A stretch of DNA of 64,000 nt, taken from Pachypanchax playfairii (lineage: Eukaryota; Chordata; Actinopteri; Cyprinodontiformes; Aplocheilidae). Every line of letters begins with the position of its first letter. Position 1 is the stretch's first letter. The notes below the pieces were generated by a model. The model searched no databases, was not told where the DNA came from, and was given only the letters and a program-made list of their open reading frames with translations. The stretch lies in NCBI GenBank assembly GCA_006937955.1, contig SSNP01000193.1:372001-436000 (forward strand), in the 5' to 3' direction. A program made the position numbers and the translations under genes. Positions 1 through 13,600 of the stretch are shown one piece after another.

Positions 1-3000
1 TACTCTTTGGTTCCCCGTGGGTCCAATGATCCCCAGATCATCTATATTCTGATGCCCTTATAAAGCTAATGTGCTGATTTTACGTTTTCAACCTGCCGTG
101 ATCCTCCCCAATCCCCCGTGTTCCCTCCGGTTCCTCTTTCACACTCAAGTGAGGATCCGCTGCAGCTTTGATCACAGTCCCCTGTTAAAGGTTTAAAACG
201 TCTCAATTCCCGACGATTGTTGGGCCTCTGTGGTTTACTTTAAGCATCTCCCCATGCCCCCCCACCCCTCCGCCCTCCCCGGTCCAAATTCACAACTTCT
301 AAATGAGGCACCGACTATCCCAGCTTCCCATACCAGTGCTACTTTCAAGTTCCCTCGATTAGGTGCCGCAACTGTAAGCCCTAGATTTTGTCTTCTCCAT
401 CTTTGTCAAGCCCATTTGCCAAATACAAAAAAGACCAAATAAGCTAGGTCTTCATCGCTGCTCTCAGAAGTAATCCCCAGATCTCCCACTCGCTCGAAAA
501 TCAATGCAAAGGTTGAGCTGAGGTGAAGCTCCCTTCTTAACTCATCAGGCTGGGAAGTGATGGTCTTATGATGACTTTTTGTCTTACCGGTGTGGCTCCA
601 TGATGAAACTAATTGTCCTATTTCGTGCTGGCTTTTAAACTCTCGGTTCATCACAACACCTGGAAAAACAGGAGCTTTCAAGAAGTTGGTATAAATCGTC
701 GAGAGCAAAAAAAAGAAAAGCGCTTACTGTCACCGTTTTGGGTTTTTTTCTTTTAAACCCAATTTGTTGAATGTGTTCAGTTTCCTGTTTCAATATTTGG
801 ACCTTCAAACGTTGTATTTTGTTTAAATAGTTTTACAATGAATGTAGTGTGTTACTGTCAAAGTGGTGAAAAGGATCTTTAAAAAAAACTCAAATCACAT
901 CCGTAAAAGTTTCATATTCATCACAAACATTGCGTTTGCAGTTCAAATATTAAACAAAAATTTCACATTCACTATGTCATTCCCTGTGATTTATGTTGTT
1001 CCATGTATTCAGTAAACAAGAAGAGCTTTTCATGTTCTTATCTAATCATAACTCTTGAATTTCTGTAAAACAGGCCTGTAGTTGGTAGTATTTTTATTTG
1101 AATTTGGTTCCTACAGAGTGAAACAAGATTCTTTTTTTCAATAAACAAAAGACCAGTGTCCATGTAGAGGTTTTTGTACAGCAGGTTTCTGAGAAATGTA
1201 CAAAACCTATTACAAAAGTACCAGTAACTTTCAAATGCATGTATAAACAATAAATGAGGAATTATAGGGTAAAGCACATTAAGTTTTTGTAGCACTTTGG
1301 TTTATAACTTAAAGGTTTACAGCACATTTCACCAGTGATCACCCAACAGATTCATTCATTCTACCTCGTTAATGTGATAATCAGGGCTGACAGGCACATA
1401 ACAATGAATATATGAAAGTTATTTTAAAAAATTAGCTTCAGGGTGTGGAGGGAGCTAGAAAAAACTTTAACTCTGGTGTAAATACATTAAGATTTTTTTT
1501 TGCAATCTGTTAATTATTAACAAATTTTTAATTATTTTACTTTTTACAGCAGCTTTAATTGAACAGTTAACTTAATTCTGTTGTAAATTATTTTATCTGG
1601 CCTCCGATTCAGGATGATAGTCAGCTGTAGTCAAACCGATCCAAACTGCTGCCTCTGCAACAGCGAGGTCTGGTTGAAAAAGCGGACCAGTGCTGGGACA
1701 GCAGTAATTCTGCCAGCCAATCTTGGCTAACGTCAGCCTGACGGAGGCTCCAAACCAGTGGGGTGGGATGTTTCGCTACAACCCTCTGCCCCACGCTCTG
1801 CCATTATAATTAATATGTTGTTGTATCAAAGTTGAAGCATTTGCCTCCGAAATATCCTGCGCCCAGCCCCCTTATTAAAGACCTGACCTCCAAGCAGCTG
1901 AAGGTTGCTCTGCAAACTTGGCACACCCCCACGTGAAAACATCTGCTTTCCTCACAGGCAGGACTGCCATGGACCCCCGTGTCTCAGCTGGTTCCCACAG
2001 CCCAGCGAGAGAGCCCTTCCCCTGTCCTCGCACAATGACCCCCACATTTATAACCCCCACCCTCCACCGCTGCTGAGACCTCCTCGAGCCTTAGGCTCAA
2101 ACCTGGACCTCTCCATCACACACACCCCTCCCATTCCATCCACATGTAGCACTGTGCCAGTGTGGTCACTTTACTGCTGAGAGGCCTGCTCCTGTCTTGT
2201 TATCCCCACGTCAGAGCCTGTCGAGAGGAAAGGAGGGATGGGGGGGGGGGTAGTTGTGGGCGAAGAGGGGAAGAAGGCATCTGCGCCGCTCCCACAAAGC
2301 GACGACTGTTGGAACACTGACAGAAGCATCTGTCATGTCCTGCCTTCACACACTCACCTGCTGTCCAAGGGCCTGACTCTGTTTCACGTCCTTCTTTCTC
2401 TCCTCCATCGCTTCCTAAGTGACTGTGTAGCTCGTTTAGAAATCCCAAACATTGTTTTCTCAATTATACCCCAATTTTGTCTTATCAAATCCTCCCAGAC
2501 AAACATATTGACTTGTGTTAAGTTTATTTTAATTTGGTGACTATAGAAGCACATTGTCTCCGAACACCTGCATAAAGAAGAATGTTTGAGTTCTGCTTTG
2601 CCAAGTTACTGTCAAATAAAAAAAAAAAAAAACGTAGTTCCGAACAAATCCTGCTCTGGTGTTAATGAATGTACTGACCTGTCTTGTGACTACTTTATCA
2701 TCCTCCGGTGGCATCAACGATCGTTCCCCGAACATGCTGAAGGGTTGCCAGCAGAAAGGGGAAAGATGCCAATCCATGTGTATGACACACACATACATAC
2801 AAATACTCATAGAAGACACACACACACACACAAGCTCAAGGACACCATCACTCATTCAAGTCCAGAGAAGGTGCCCTTCAGCTAATGTCACAAATAAAGT
2901 TGAAACTAAAAATTTGTGTTTTAACTAAAGTTTAAACAAATTGAAAACATTTTGTTTTTCTATATAATTTCACAAAGTAACTAAAGTTGCTTTCGTTTTA

Positions 3001-6000
3001 GGAACATCGTTTTTTTTTATATCAAATTTAAAGAGGAAGAGCTTTGTTGTAAATTTAATTACGCTGAAATAAAAAAAGAAATAGGACAGAACTTCATTTT
3101 TATCATCGAAACATTCCATCATAATCAAAACATGCTAAATGAAGACACTACTGAAGTGCATATTTGTGGAGAATATTGTTAAAGATTCATCTTGGAGTTT
3201 GTTCGTACTTCATTAAGTTTCAGAAAACTTTGTGTCGCACCCTTTTTACTACTACATCATCTCGCACTTCTTTCTGTTTGAACCTTCTTCCTTTCAACTC
3301 CTTCAGATTAAAGTTTCCAGGAAGTTCCATCTTGGACTTTGCACCATCTGCAGTGGCAAATTAAAATGTATCACAGAAACCTTCAAAGGAATTCCCTGCT
3401 AAAACACTTATTTGCATTATTATTTCCTTGCATTACTGACCTCTAAAATAGTATAAGGTCCAGTGAAACAAAGAAATCTACAGACTGAAAAATCCTTTTT
3501 TGGGAAATTGTGCATTAACTATTTGTATACGTTATTTGGAATTTAAATTATGGCTAATATCGCTTGTATATGTTTTGTGTAAATTAATAAATGCAGAAAT
3601 TGTGAGAATCTCCCTTTGATCTTGTCTATGTAACTTTAATATATGCTAAAAGGGCAAAAACATCTCCCCGCTAAATATTAATTCAGGTTGGAACAGCGTT
3701 TCAAAAAGGTCTTAATAAAAAAAAAATGACACCATTAGGAGAAAATAAGAATAAAAAATCTCGTTTTGTGACTAATTGCAGCTGCTTTGAGAATGAGTTT
3801 GGATACATTTAGCAAATAAAAAAGTACAGAGATGAAACTGCGCTGACACAAATGACGTAGAACGTCAGGTAACTGGGATTGGAGAGTTAGAGTTTGTTCT
3901 GAACCCAATATGCCAACGTTAGAACAGACAGGAAGGAGAAGAAAATGGTTCATTGAGTTTACACAAATATGAATAGTGGAAATCACAGGAGCAGGAAACT
4001 GGATCTGCTTACTGTTCTCTCTCAGGTTTTGAGGAGAGTTGGTGGTTTTCTGATGATCTGAGGAGCGGAGCAGAGCGAGCAGGTAAGGTTTTAGAGGGGA
4101 GTAAGACTCAGTAGTAAGAATTCAGTAGATCACTCCATCCAGCTTTCTCAGATTGTGAAGACTGAAACAAGAGATCACAAACTTACAAATAATGTAATAG
4201 AGTCGACTGATGGTCACTGATGGACTCACCAATCCAGCCCTGGAGACGGTCTCAGGTCTGGTTCATTAGCAACAACAGGTTGCAGGTGTGTTTAGGCTGG
4301 GACCCAGGAGAGCCAGAGCACCATCTCATGGTGCAACGAGGTAATGCTCAGTTCTCCACCTGAGAAACAGAAAACATGAAGAAGGGACAGGGAAGAAAGA
4401 AAGAAGAGGAAGAAGATGGGTTTCCACAGGAAACCCTGGAGCCTGACAGAATCATAACATTAAAAAAAATGATGCAAGACTTTTCATTGTGTTTTCTAGC
4501 TGGCAACACATTAAAATCTGCTGCTGAGTTTATTTATGGAGCCATTTCCACAGATTCTCTTCATGTATACTGCAATAGTGGTGTAAAATCACATGACTTG
4601 TTTAAGGAAATCCAGCTGTTCCTTTCTGGGTTGTCTCATTGTCACGGTGACCAGAGGACAGGGCTGAAACAGGGAGGTGATTTTGAGGAGCAGCAGTCAT
4701 AAATAAAGTCTCTCAGCATGAGCAAGGACTCCGAAAAGAAGAGAAGCAGGTTAACAAATGAGCGAGGAAGGATAGCAGGACTTTGTGGCCCTCTGAGACA
4801 GAGTGGGTTGGGATGTTCTGGTATAACCTCATCTGCCAGGGTGAAAGATTCACATTCACATCCATGCACACCCTGTCATCGCTCCACAGTAACATTCCTG
4901 GCCTCTGCTGTAGCTGTGTGTCTAAGTAGGAACCCCTCTAAGCTGGCTGGGGTCCAACACCAAGGCCTCTCACCTCACAGGCTGGGAAAGGGACCTGGTT
5001 GCTCCTGTGAGTTATTCCTGGACATAAACTGAAGTTCCACTCTTCCTTTTTTCCCCCTTTTATTTCATCCACCTTCCTCTAACCCAGCACGGCCTCCTCG
5101 TCTCCCTTATCCCTCTCTGGGACCCTTTGGATGGACCACCTGTCCTTCAGCTACATCTATTGTCTCACTCACACACTTTGTATATGCTTGTGCACACAAA
5201 TATCAAGATTACCATCAATTATTTTATAAAATTTGCACTGATTTAGCAGCAGAACGTATGTGTCTGACAAATGAAAATATGTATTTTTCTTAAACTCTGG
5301 TTATCTCTAACCAGAACCATCTAGAAGCAAACACACATGAGAATTTTGGATTGTCATGAAACACGGGAAACATGTTCATTTAATAATTGTTATGGAAATG
5401 TTACACAGTTTTCTGAAAACTATGTTTCATTTTTGGTTTACTTCATTTGATAGTAAAACACAAGTGATTAAAATCAACTGATGAATTAAATGATAATTCC
5501 ATAATATTCTGGGTATATTTTTTTACAAAAACAGACAAACAAACAAAAAGTTGATTAGTAGATATACAAATCAAAGGTACATACATGGAAGTATAGTCAC
5601 TGTTTATCGATATAGGGACAAGTGTTTATTATTAACAAATATTGAACACCAAAGCTTTTAAAAACAGGTCAAATTGCAAAGCCAAATGGGTCCTTCAGTC
5701 ATATAAGAGATTGGAAGCAAAATGAATTAATAAAAATAATGAATAAAACATGGCTTTTGTTGATACTGGGTAAAAAAAAATTTGAAAACTGCGAAGACGT
5801 GCGTGCTTTTGTAAAGAGATGTCTTCCCTTCAGGTGCAACACTTCATATTACCACTAGAGGTCACTAAAGACTGTTTTTTAAAATTTCGGTTGTTTTTTG
5901 TTTTTTTTCCCTGCATGAAATTAAAATAAAAAAGCTTTAAAATTCAAATATGATGACTGAAATTACAGTTTAAACCCGCAAAGGGGATGTTGGAAGCGTG

Positions 6001-6900
6001 AACATCACTTTTTTGTTTAACTGAAGAAAGAAAAGATGCAATACATCAGTCATTTGCACAAAAATACCTTTTTACAATTTTCTTTTTTTATTATTTGCAT
6101 TAAATGTGACAGAAATGCAAGTTTTTCTTCTTTTCTTGTGTGATGATGTTAGTAAACTCCTCGTTGTTGTTTGTTTTGACCCTTTGCTACCTCTTCCTTG
6201 CAGGTCAATATCTTGTTATTTCTTGTGCTCTTTATCTTACCTGCATCATCTTCATTCTTTTAGTCCTACTTGTAAAAAGATCTCATCATAAAGCAGTTTT
6301 AGTCTTATTGGTTTTACTTTTAAAAAATATGATTTAGCAAGGTTTCAAAAAAAGTGATTTGTTGTTGTTAATTGTTTCCATTTGCCAGCCAAAAACAAGT
6401 TTGACCAGCCAGTTGCTGATGGCTTGTTTTTGAAAACAAATATATCAAGGTATATTCTTAATTTGTAATAAATGCAAGAAAATATAATGTGTCATTAATC
6501 ATTTTTTTAGTCTCAGGGGGCCAACCTGCATCATCAACATCACCATAAATCAAAGCAGCAAACAGCTACAGACCTCCTACTCTGATTATTTTCACCAGAT
6601 GCAAAAAAAGCTAAATAGAACACAAAAATTGAATTTTTCCAACTGGGTGTAAGTTGTAACAGCCAATGAGTTTGTTATTTATGTGTGTTTGTGACCAATA
6701 AATGAGAAATGTGCTTGAACTAGGCAAAGAACGGCTAGACAAAGACAACTACAGCAACACAGTTCATAACTATGTTGATATAAACAAGCAACACCCCTTA
6801 ACAATGTGTCTCTAAGCACCGATGACTTGTAAATATTCTGAAAAATCGTTGCTGGTCGGTGTTAAATATTGGCACGCGACAGTAAAGAAAACAGAATCAA
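1..6900. other. Gene-free stretch upstream of psip1
   Basis: I see no supportable gene here on either strand. Open frames are short (about 110 codons or fewer), lack recognisable domains and are not joined by convincing splice sites. The DNA is AT-rich with many A and T runs. A C/T-rich, less AT-rich part lies at about 1600-2450 and another G/A-rich part at about 4020-4450. Either could be regulatory or the untranslated end of a gene outside the window, but nothing in the sequence decides this. Confidence 0.6.
2811..2833. repeat. (CA)n microsatellite
   Basis: A short CA dinucleotide run preceded by an imperfect ACACATACATAC stretch, in the gene-free region. Confidence 0.85.
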
Positions 6901-6973
6901 GAGCTTTACATTTTTCTGTTTTCTGCAGAGGAAACGGGCCTCCGGGTTGAACTGTCTGCAGATGTCCTGGTTG

Positions 6974-6983
6974 GCGCATGCGC
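6974..6983. promoter_or_regulatory. NRF1-type palindrome, likely psip1 promoter
   Basis: A perfect GCGCATGCGC palindrome, the consensus for NRF1, lies about 670 bp before the psip1 start codon in a locally CpG-richer patch. A candidate 5' untranslated exon ends at 7383 (AAG then GTAAAT), and the first coding exon is preceded by an acceptor at 7641-7642. The palindrome would then sit close to the transcription start. That the site acts on psip1 is inference. Confidence 0.5.
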
Positions 6984-7653
6984 GTTAAATACTGTGCGTT
7001 TGGTCAATTTCATGTTGACACATCAGCCACTATAGACGATCTTTGAAGTGGTCAAATCTAAAAGTCTTGCACATCTAAATTCAGTTTGAGAACACTAAGA
7101 CACAAACTTTAACTAAAAAAATATTTGTCATGTAGTTAGAGTTCGTTAAAGCAGTTAACTGAGTTGCTTAAAGAAAACGTTACAATGGTAGCGACGTTTA
7201 ATTTAAACCAATACCCCCTCCCTTCTTGTGAAGATGGTACGTTCAGCCGACGTCTTGCGCGGGAGTGGAAAACGTGTGTTCGTCTGTGCGGAAAACGAGT
7301 GGTTTGTTTTCGTGGAAAAATAATATATTTCGTCCACTCCTCATTTATTCTGCTTTCCTACAAGATTCATAAATACAAAAAAGGTAAATGAAGGAAACTG
7401 GCTGTGTAGTTTTTATCGCAGTTAGCTGCTAGGAGCTAGCTAAAATGTTCATAGGGGGGTTTATCATCACCTATTTCGCTTTCACTTAATAAAACAGGCA
7501 GATGACACAGGTAATCGTTTGAGAGGTTTTGTAACGTAAAGCTGAATTAAACGTGTCTTTCACGTTGGATTGAAGCAAATGATGCACGAAGTAGTGAATA
7601 CGGATAAATAATTGTCATGTTAACTACTTTAACTGGTTTCCAGCTCCAGTCAA

Positions 7654-10600
7654 ATGGCTCGGGATTGGAGGCCAGGTGATCTTATTTTCGCCAAGATGAA
7701 GGGTTATCCTCACTGGCCTGCAAGAGTAAGTCTAAAGCCTAATTAAGAACCCAAAAGATATGCAAGCTAAACAGTTTGTCACACATTAAATGCAAACTTT
7801 CTTTTCCCCTTTGCCAGATCGACGAGGTGCCGGATGGTGCTGTGAAGCCGTCCAACATCAAGTATCCGATTTTCTTCTTTGGAACCCACGAAACGTTAGT
7901 TTCAAACCAGTTTTTGTCTTTTTTTTTTTTCTTTTGAGTAAGAGGGTTGCAGCTTTTACTGAAGTAAGATCAAAAGAATATTAGAGGAAATGGATGTTTT
8001 TAATCAAAGTGTTCAAGTTGACATTTTCTCTTCACCATGAGAAATCACATTGAATTACGAAACGGAAGGATGCTGTGGCGGTGGTGTCAGACCACTCTGG
8101 CATGCTGATGTTTCACTGTATGACAAACAAACAGAAAAGCACTGAGTGAATTTAAGTAGTTAAAGAAAGCTGGACTGCGTGTGATTATTTACATAACATT
8201 TCCATCAAGACATATTTCATTGAATATATTGATTGAATTTATATATTCATTGAATATATTTACTTCCTTGTTTTAGCAGTTCATGATCTTATTCGTACTT
8301 GCCTAATATATATATTAATATATACATATATTATATATATTTATATGCTTTTTATTTCTTTACAGAGCTTTTCTTGGTCCAAAAGATATCTTTCCATACC
8401 TTCCAAACAAAGAGAAGTATGCAAAGCCCAACAAGAGGAAAGGCTTTAATGAAGGATTGTGGGAGATTGAGAATAACCCAAAAGTTGAGCTGACTGCACC
8501 CAAAGTAAGTCTCCATCAAAGGAATATTTCAGTATGTATTAATCTGTATTTTATCCTCATGTTAATGTGAGTTTCAAGGTTTTATTTTGGATTACTTCTC
8601 ATATTACTTCTACTATTATTTGTAATAGTAGATATGTCAGAAACCTTGTCAAATTATTTTAAGAGAAAAGTTTTAAAATCAATTAGAATGCAGTATAAGT
8701 AATAACAATGTGTGTGTACTGTATTTCACATGAATACTTCAATTGATTAGAAATTTGCATATAAAACTATTACGAACTTGTTTTTTATATTGCAGAAAAT
8801 TGCAATAAGGATTGTCAACAAGGTCTGCAGCCTTGCATCCACTCACAAAGTATTTATTAAATCAAATGTATTAAAGTGTCCTGATTCAGGAAAACTATAT
8901 TTACCCAAATGTTGTTCGACACTAATAGAGATTCTTAACAGAATGTGTTCACATACGTCTAAAAACAGTTAGACGGATTTGATTAAATGGTTAAATAGAG
9001 TAGATTGAAGGTAATGTTTTAAATCTAGTTCAAGCATCTCATGCTGTAATTCCAGACATGCTGCCTGATCGATTACAAGAGAAATTTTAAATACAAGTCA
9101 GGAAAGAAAATGTTTGTAAAAAGTGAACAAGCTTTACACCCCGATGTGTTTCAGTTGCAGGAGTCAGACTGTGGATTTAATGATCACACTAATCAATCCC
9201 TCCATTTCACCGGACACGTAACGGGCGCGTAACGTCAGGGAAGCGTAATACGCAGCTGACAGCTGCCATTAAAGTCCACGGGACCATTTCCACCGGACAC
9301 GTCTCTGAAGCGTAGTGTCGCGGCCTTTACGCAGCAGTTCTATTTTTTACGCTTCTGAAACTCTTCAAGCTCAGCAGTTTAGTTGGAACCAGACAGGAAA
9401 TTAGGCATTTGTGAAAAGTAAAATCCCCAGAAGTTATAAAATAAAGGACATGTGCAGATTTGCTTGACATTACAATACATGACCTGTGACGGGTTTGAAG
9501 TTTGTAAGTGGTGTGAAAACAAACCAAATCTCTCTCTGCTTGGTGTCGTGTGTACTGACGAAATAAAGCGTGATTTTGCAATTCTAATGTGATTTTGTCT
9601 TTTACTTTTCACTCTGTGTCAAGTATAATTTACATATATTTATTTTCTTATTAATTCCAGCCGGTTCCTCCCGAGTCTTTAGCTGAAAAGGACTCAGACA
9701 GCAGCCCAGAAGGAGAAGAAGACGCAGCTGACAAAGGGCTGAAATCCAAAGTAAGTTGTTTTTCTCGGATTCCCTGCTGAACGTATACAGTCGCTTCATG
9801 GCAGTGACTCCCTTCTGTTTTGCTTCTGTGTTGTTTCTTTGTTTTGAGCTGCCTCTCAAAGCTTCTTCTAATATGTGTGTGTGTGTGTATGTGCCTCACA
9901 ATGAATCTCATCACTGCAGGCAATAGTTTGCACATTAGCAACAACAGACTCGTACGCTAAGAGCAACGTGTGCAGCAGAAGAATACTCGCTAACTTTTCT
10001 CCCTTTCAAGACTCGTTCACCCCACCACACTGCGTCCTATGCTGTGTCTTGGGTGCATTCAGGTTCCAGGAAGTGAGACTGAGCAGGAGAATGAGAATGA
10101 GGAGGAGGAGGAGGAGGAGGAGGAAGGGTCTCTGATCTCTGAGCAGGGTCCTCAAGACCAGGATGTACGTACTTTTGCATGCTGGGATTCCATAATGCGG
10201 TGCAGGTCATCTTATCCCCTGTTTCATGGAAGAGCATGTTATAGTTGTTTGTTTGTTTTCTAATCGGTGTTTAATTTTATGATTGATTTGAGGTTTATTG
10301 TATGCGGCCACAGAGTTCCGTCAGTGCTTGATGGTTTAATTGGGGTGTCTGGTTTTGGGGTCGCTCTTTCGGTGCTGCTAGGGTGACGAGCGATTTACCA
10401 ACAGCGTTAACAAGAAAGGGATCTGTGTGTGTTTTCTCAGGAAGCATGAACATCTCTCATTGTGCTAAAACAGGATAAATGATTTTGATCAAATTGATTT
10501 TTGCTTTGAACAAAATCTTCTGGGGAAAATGTTTTTTTTTTTTCTTCACTTACGTTTCTGAAACCACTCTGTGGCGCTTCCCATTTCCTGCTTTTCAAAC

Positions 10601-13600
10601 CATCTACTGCATGACTTGGATGTTGATTTTATTTTTTTATTATTCCGTCTTTCAGTGAACGTTATTACATTTCACTTGATTTATCTGATGTACTTTATAA
10701 CAGAATTCCTCTCCCAGTTCCTTAAAACCAGAAAATTGAATCATTCTACAATATATTGTGTCAATGTGGGAAAAATCTATAATTTTGTTTTAAAGTTTAA
10801 GTTTGTTTTAAAAAGGGTTACAAATACCTGCTGGTAAGTATGTAAAATTATCCTCTGGTAAGTTTTAGTCCAAAATGATGTATTTAAAAAGTCCAACTTT
10901 TTGAAACATGGGTTCATTCCCAGTTGTGTAGACTGTAATACTCAGGTTGTCCACTAGATGGCGGTGTTAATGTAAAATCAGAGATGAACTGGTAATTTGT
11001 TCATTTAATTTTGTTTTATTCATCTTGTTTTCTTATAATCACAGATTATTATTCATTTATTATAATTATTTTGTTTTAGAGTTCAGCTCCAAATGATTCG
11101 ACAGATGCGTCAAAATCCAAACGAGGAAGAAAGAAAAAGGTCTGTTTTAAAAACTCATCTTATCCACCTGGATAAAGCATAGAATTGTATTATTATTTCA
11201 TTAATATCTTAAATTTTTTAAAAGCATTTTGAATTTTATTTTTCAGAGCGATACAGACCAGGAGAATGAAAAAGATGAGGCTCCAGCAAGTCCTGCCAGT
11301 CCTTCAGGTGGGCTTCATATGTGTCAAGGCGTGTCTGTGACTCAGATGGATTGCCTAAACTATTGAGACACTCCCCCAAATCAATAAATCATTAAAGGTT
11401 GGGTGTTCTAAACTCTTCCATAACCACAATCATGCAGTGGAACAACTTTCCATGAGAGATGAAACAGTTTGAGCGGCAGAGGGAGGTCTATATTAAACCC
11501 TACAGAATCAGAATTAGAGGTCATTAAAGGTCATGTTCCAATACTTTACATTTTTTTACAATAAATTGCTATATTGCTAAAGATGTTTTGAGATGATCCG
11601 GAAAAGAATTAATTCATTATTTGAGTTTATCTCTGTCTTTTTGATCAGGTGGAGAAGGTCCAAAAAAACGAGGCAGGAAGCCCAAAAGTGACAAGTTGTT
11701 CTTGCATCAGCAGCAGGATCAGCAAGGCTCTGGAAGTGAAATGTAACTATACAAACACTTTTCTTTCACATCAGGACAAGTTGTTCCTTCAGAAGGTCTA
11801 GAAATTATATCAATATGCCCTAATTTTTACAAGTTTGTAGCTCTAGTTATTCATTGTAGTGAGCAAACTATGAAGTGCTAGATCGGTTTTGTTTTTTAGG
11901 GATGTTAGTGAATCAGAAAAAAAGAGGAAGAGGACACCAGATGATAAGCAGCAAAGTGAGGAGGAAAGGAGAAAAAAGAGGGAAGGAAGTAAAGGTAAGG
12001 ATGCAGAGGCCAAAGAGCCTGAAGCCAAGAAGAAGAAACAGTCCAAGGACGACAGCTCCTCTGGTTCTGATGATGAGGAGGCAAGTGTTCACATAAACAC
12101 ATTTATATCATCTGTAAAACTACCAACAATTTTTAATAAAACTCTTTTATTTTTGTCTCAGAAAAACAAAAACAGAAAGAAAGTACAGAACTCTGAAATG
12201 GATAAAGATGCACGACGGTGGAAAGCAGAAGACATAAAAGAGTACGTTTACCTGCATTGTTTTATTTTACCATGAAAAAATGGATCAAAGTTTATTTAAA
12301 GTGTCAGAATTCAACAGGATTTAAAAGAGAAATTAGCCATGTTCAGGAAACATCAGGGTGAAGGATTTCTTTATCATCATCTTATGGTTTCTGTGTGTTT
12401 ATTAAAAACTGAAGGATTTGTTTTGACGTGCAGCAGAGTGTGTTTACATGTCAACAAGTAAAACATGGAATTCTGCTCTCGAATCAGAACAAGCTCCTGA
12501 TTCAACAAGAGTTTCTGTTTGTGTTTTCATTGTGTGGACAATAAAAACACCATCACAGATCTGATTGTTACCAAATTCACAACTAATTTAAATTATCTAA
12601 TAATACTTCACATTGTTTATTCACAAAGCACCATGAAAACATTTTTAAAAAGATTTCTAATATTATAATATATTATAGTGTAATATAATAACCATTGTGT
12701 GTTTTTAATTGAAGGATACAACACATCTGTATGTAACGTAGAACATACTGTACACAAACACGTCTAGTAACAACAAATCGATTCAGATTCTCAGAAAAGT
12801 AAATATAATTACAGACTGTATAGAAACAAACAAGGTAGAAATATAACTGAAGTAATTGTACATACCTGTATGTACCTGATCTGTGTAAAGTTACTGAAAC
12901 TCCTCAAACTCCCGGGTCAGTTTCATTTCTGACTTTACGTGCAACTTCCTGTTTTCAGACCCATCAAAGACGATGTGAAGAAAACTGAAGTCGGGCCAAA
13001 GAAAAAAGGTAATTGACTGCACTGTTATTTGAATTCAGAACACAATATAATGTTACTTCTATCCCAACAAGTTTTCATTTATTAGTTTAAAAGAATCTCA
13101 GTCTCTTTTCCATTTTTCTTTTTCCCCAGAAATGTCGACTGACTTAAAACTCCAGAAGCTCCATAGTGAAATCAAAATTTCCCTGAAAATTGACAACCCA
13201 GTAAGTTTTCCCATCAGATATACATGACAATAATAGTTTTAAAAATATTGTTTCTCCTTCAAAGCAATAACTCGAGACAAACCTTAATCAAATGTTCTTA
13301 TTTATTACAAACATTTCTACATTTTTATATATTATATATATGTATATATAGCACTAGGCATTGGTGGTCAAGGAAGCTCAAAAGGTCTGTTATTGGTTCA
13401 GAAAAACCACCATGATCAGGATTTCTATCGGATATGGGATTAAATTTATACATTTCTTCCATTAATGTCATAGTTTTGTCTTTGTCCTCACCCCTCTAGG
13501 ACATTAAGAAGTGTCTGGACGCGTTAGATGAGATAGGTACTCTTCAAGTCACGACGCAGCACCTGCAGAAACACAGTGAACTTATTGCTACATTAAAAAA

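Noticed and set aside
4376..4702. 108-codon frame (MKKGQGRKKEEEED...) as a gene
   Set aside because: It is low-complexity at the N-terminus, has no recognised domain and no supporting splice structure. It is kept only as a possible transcript region.
11889..12275. 128-codon frame as a separate gene
   Set aside because: It is psip1 exons 9 and 10 read through the open 81-nt intron between them.
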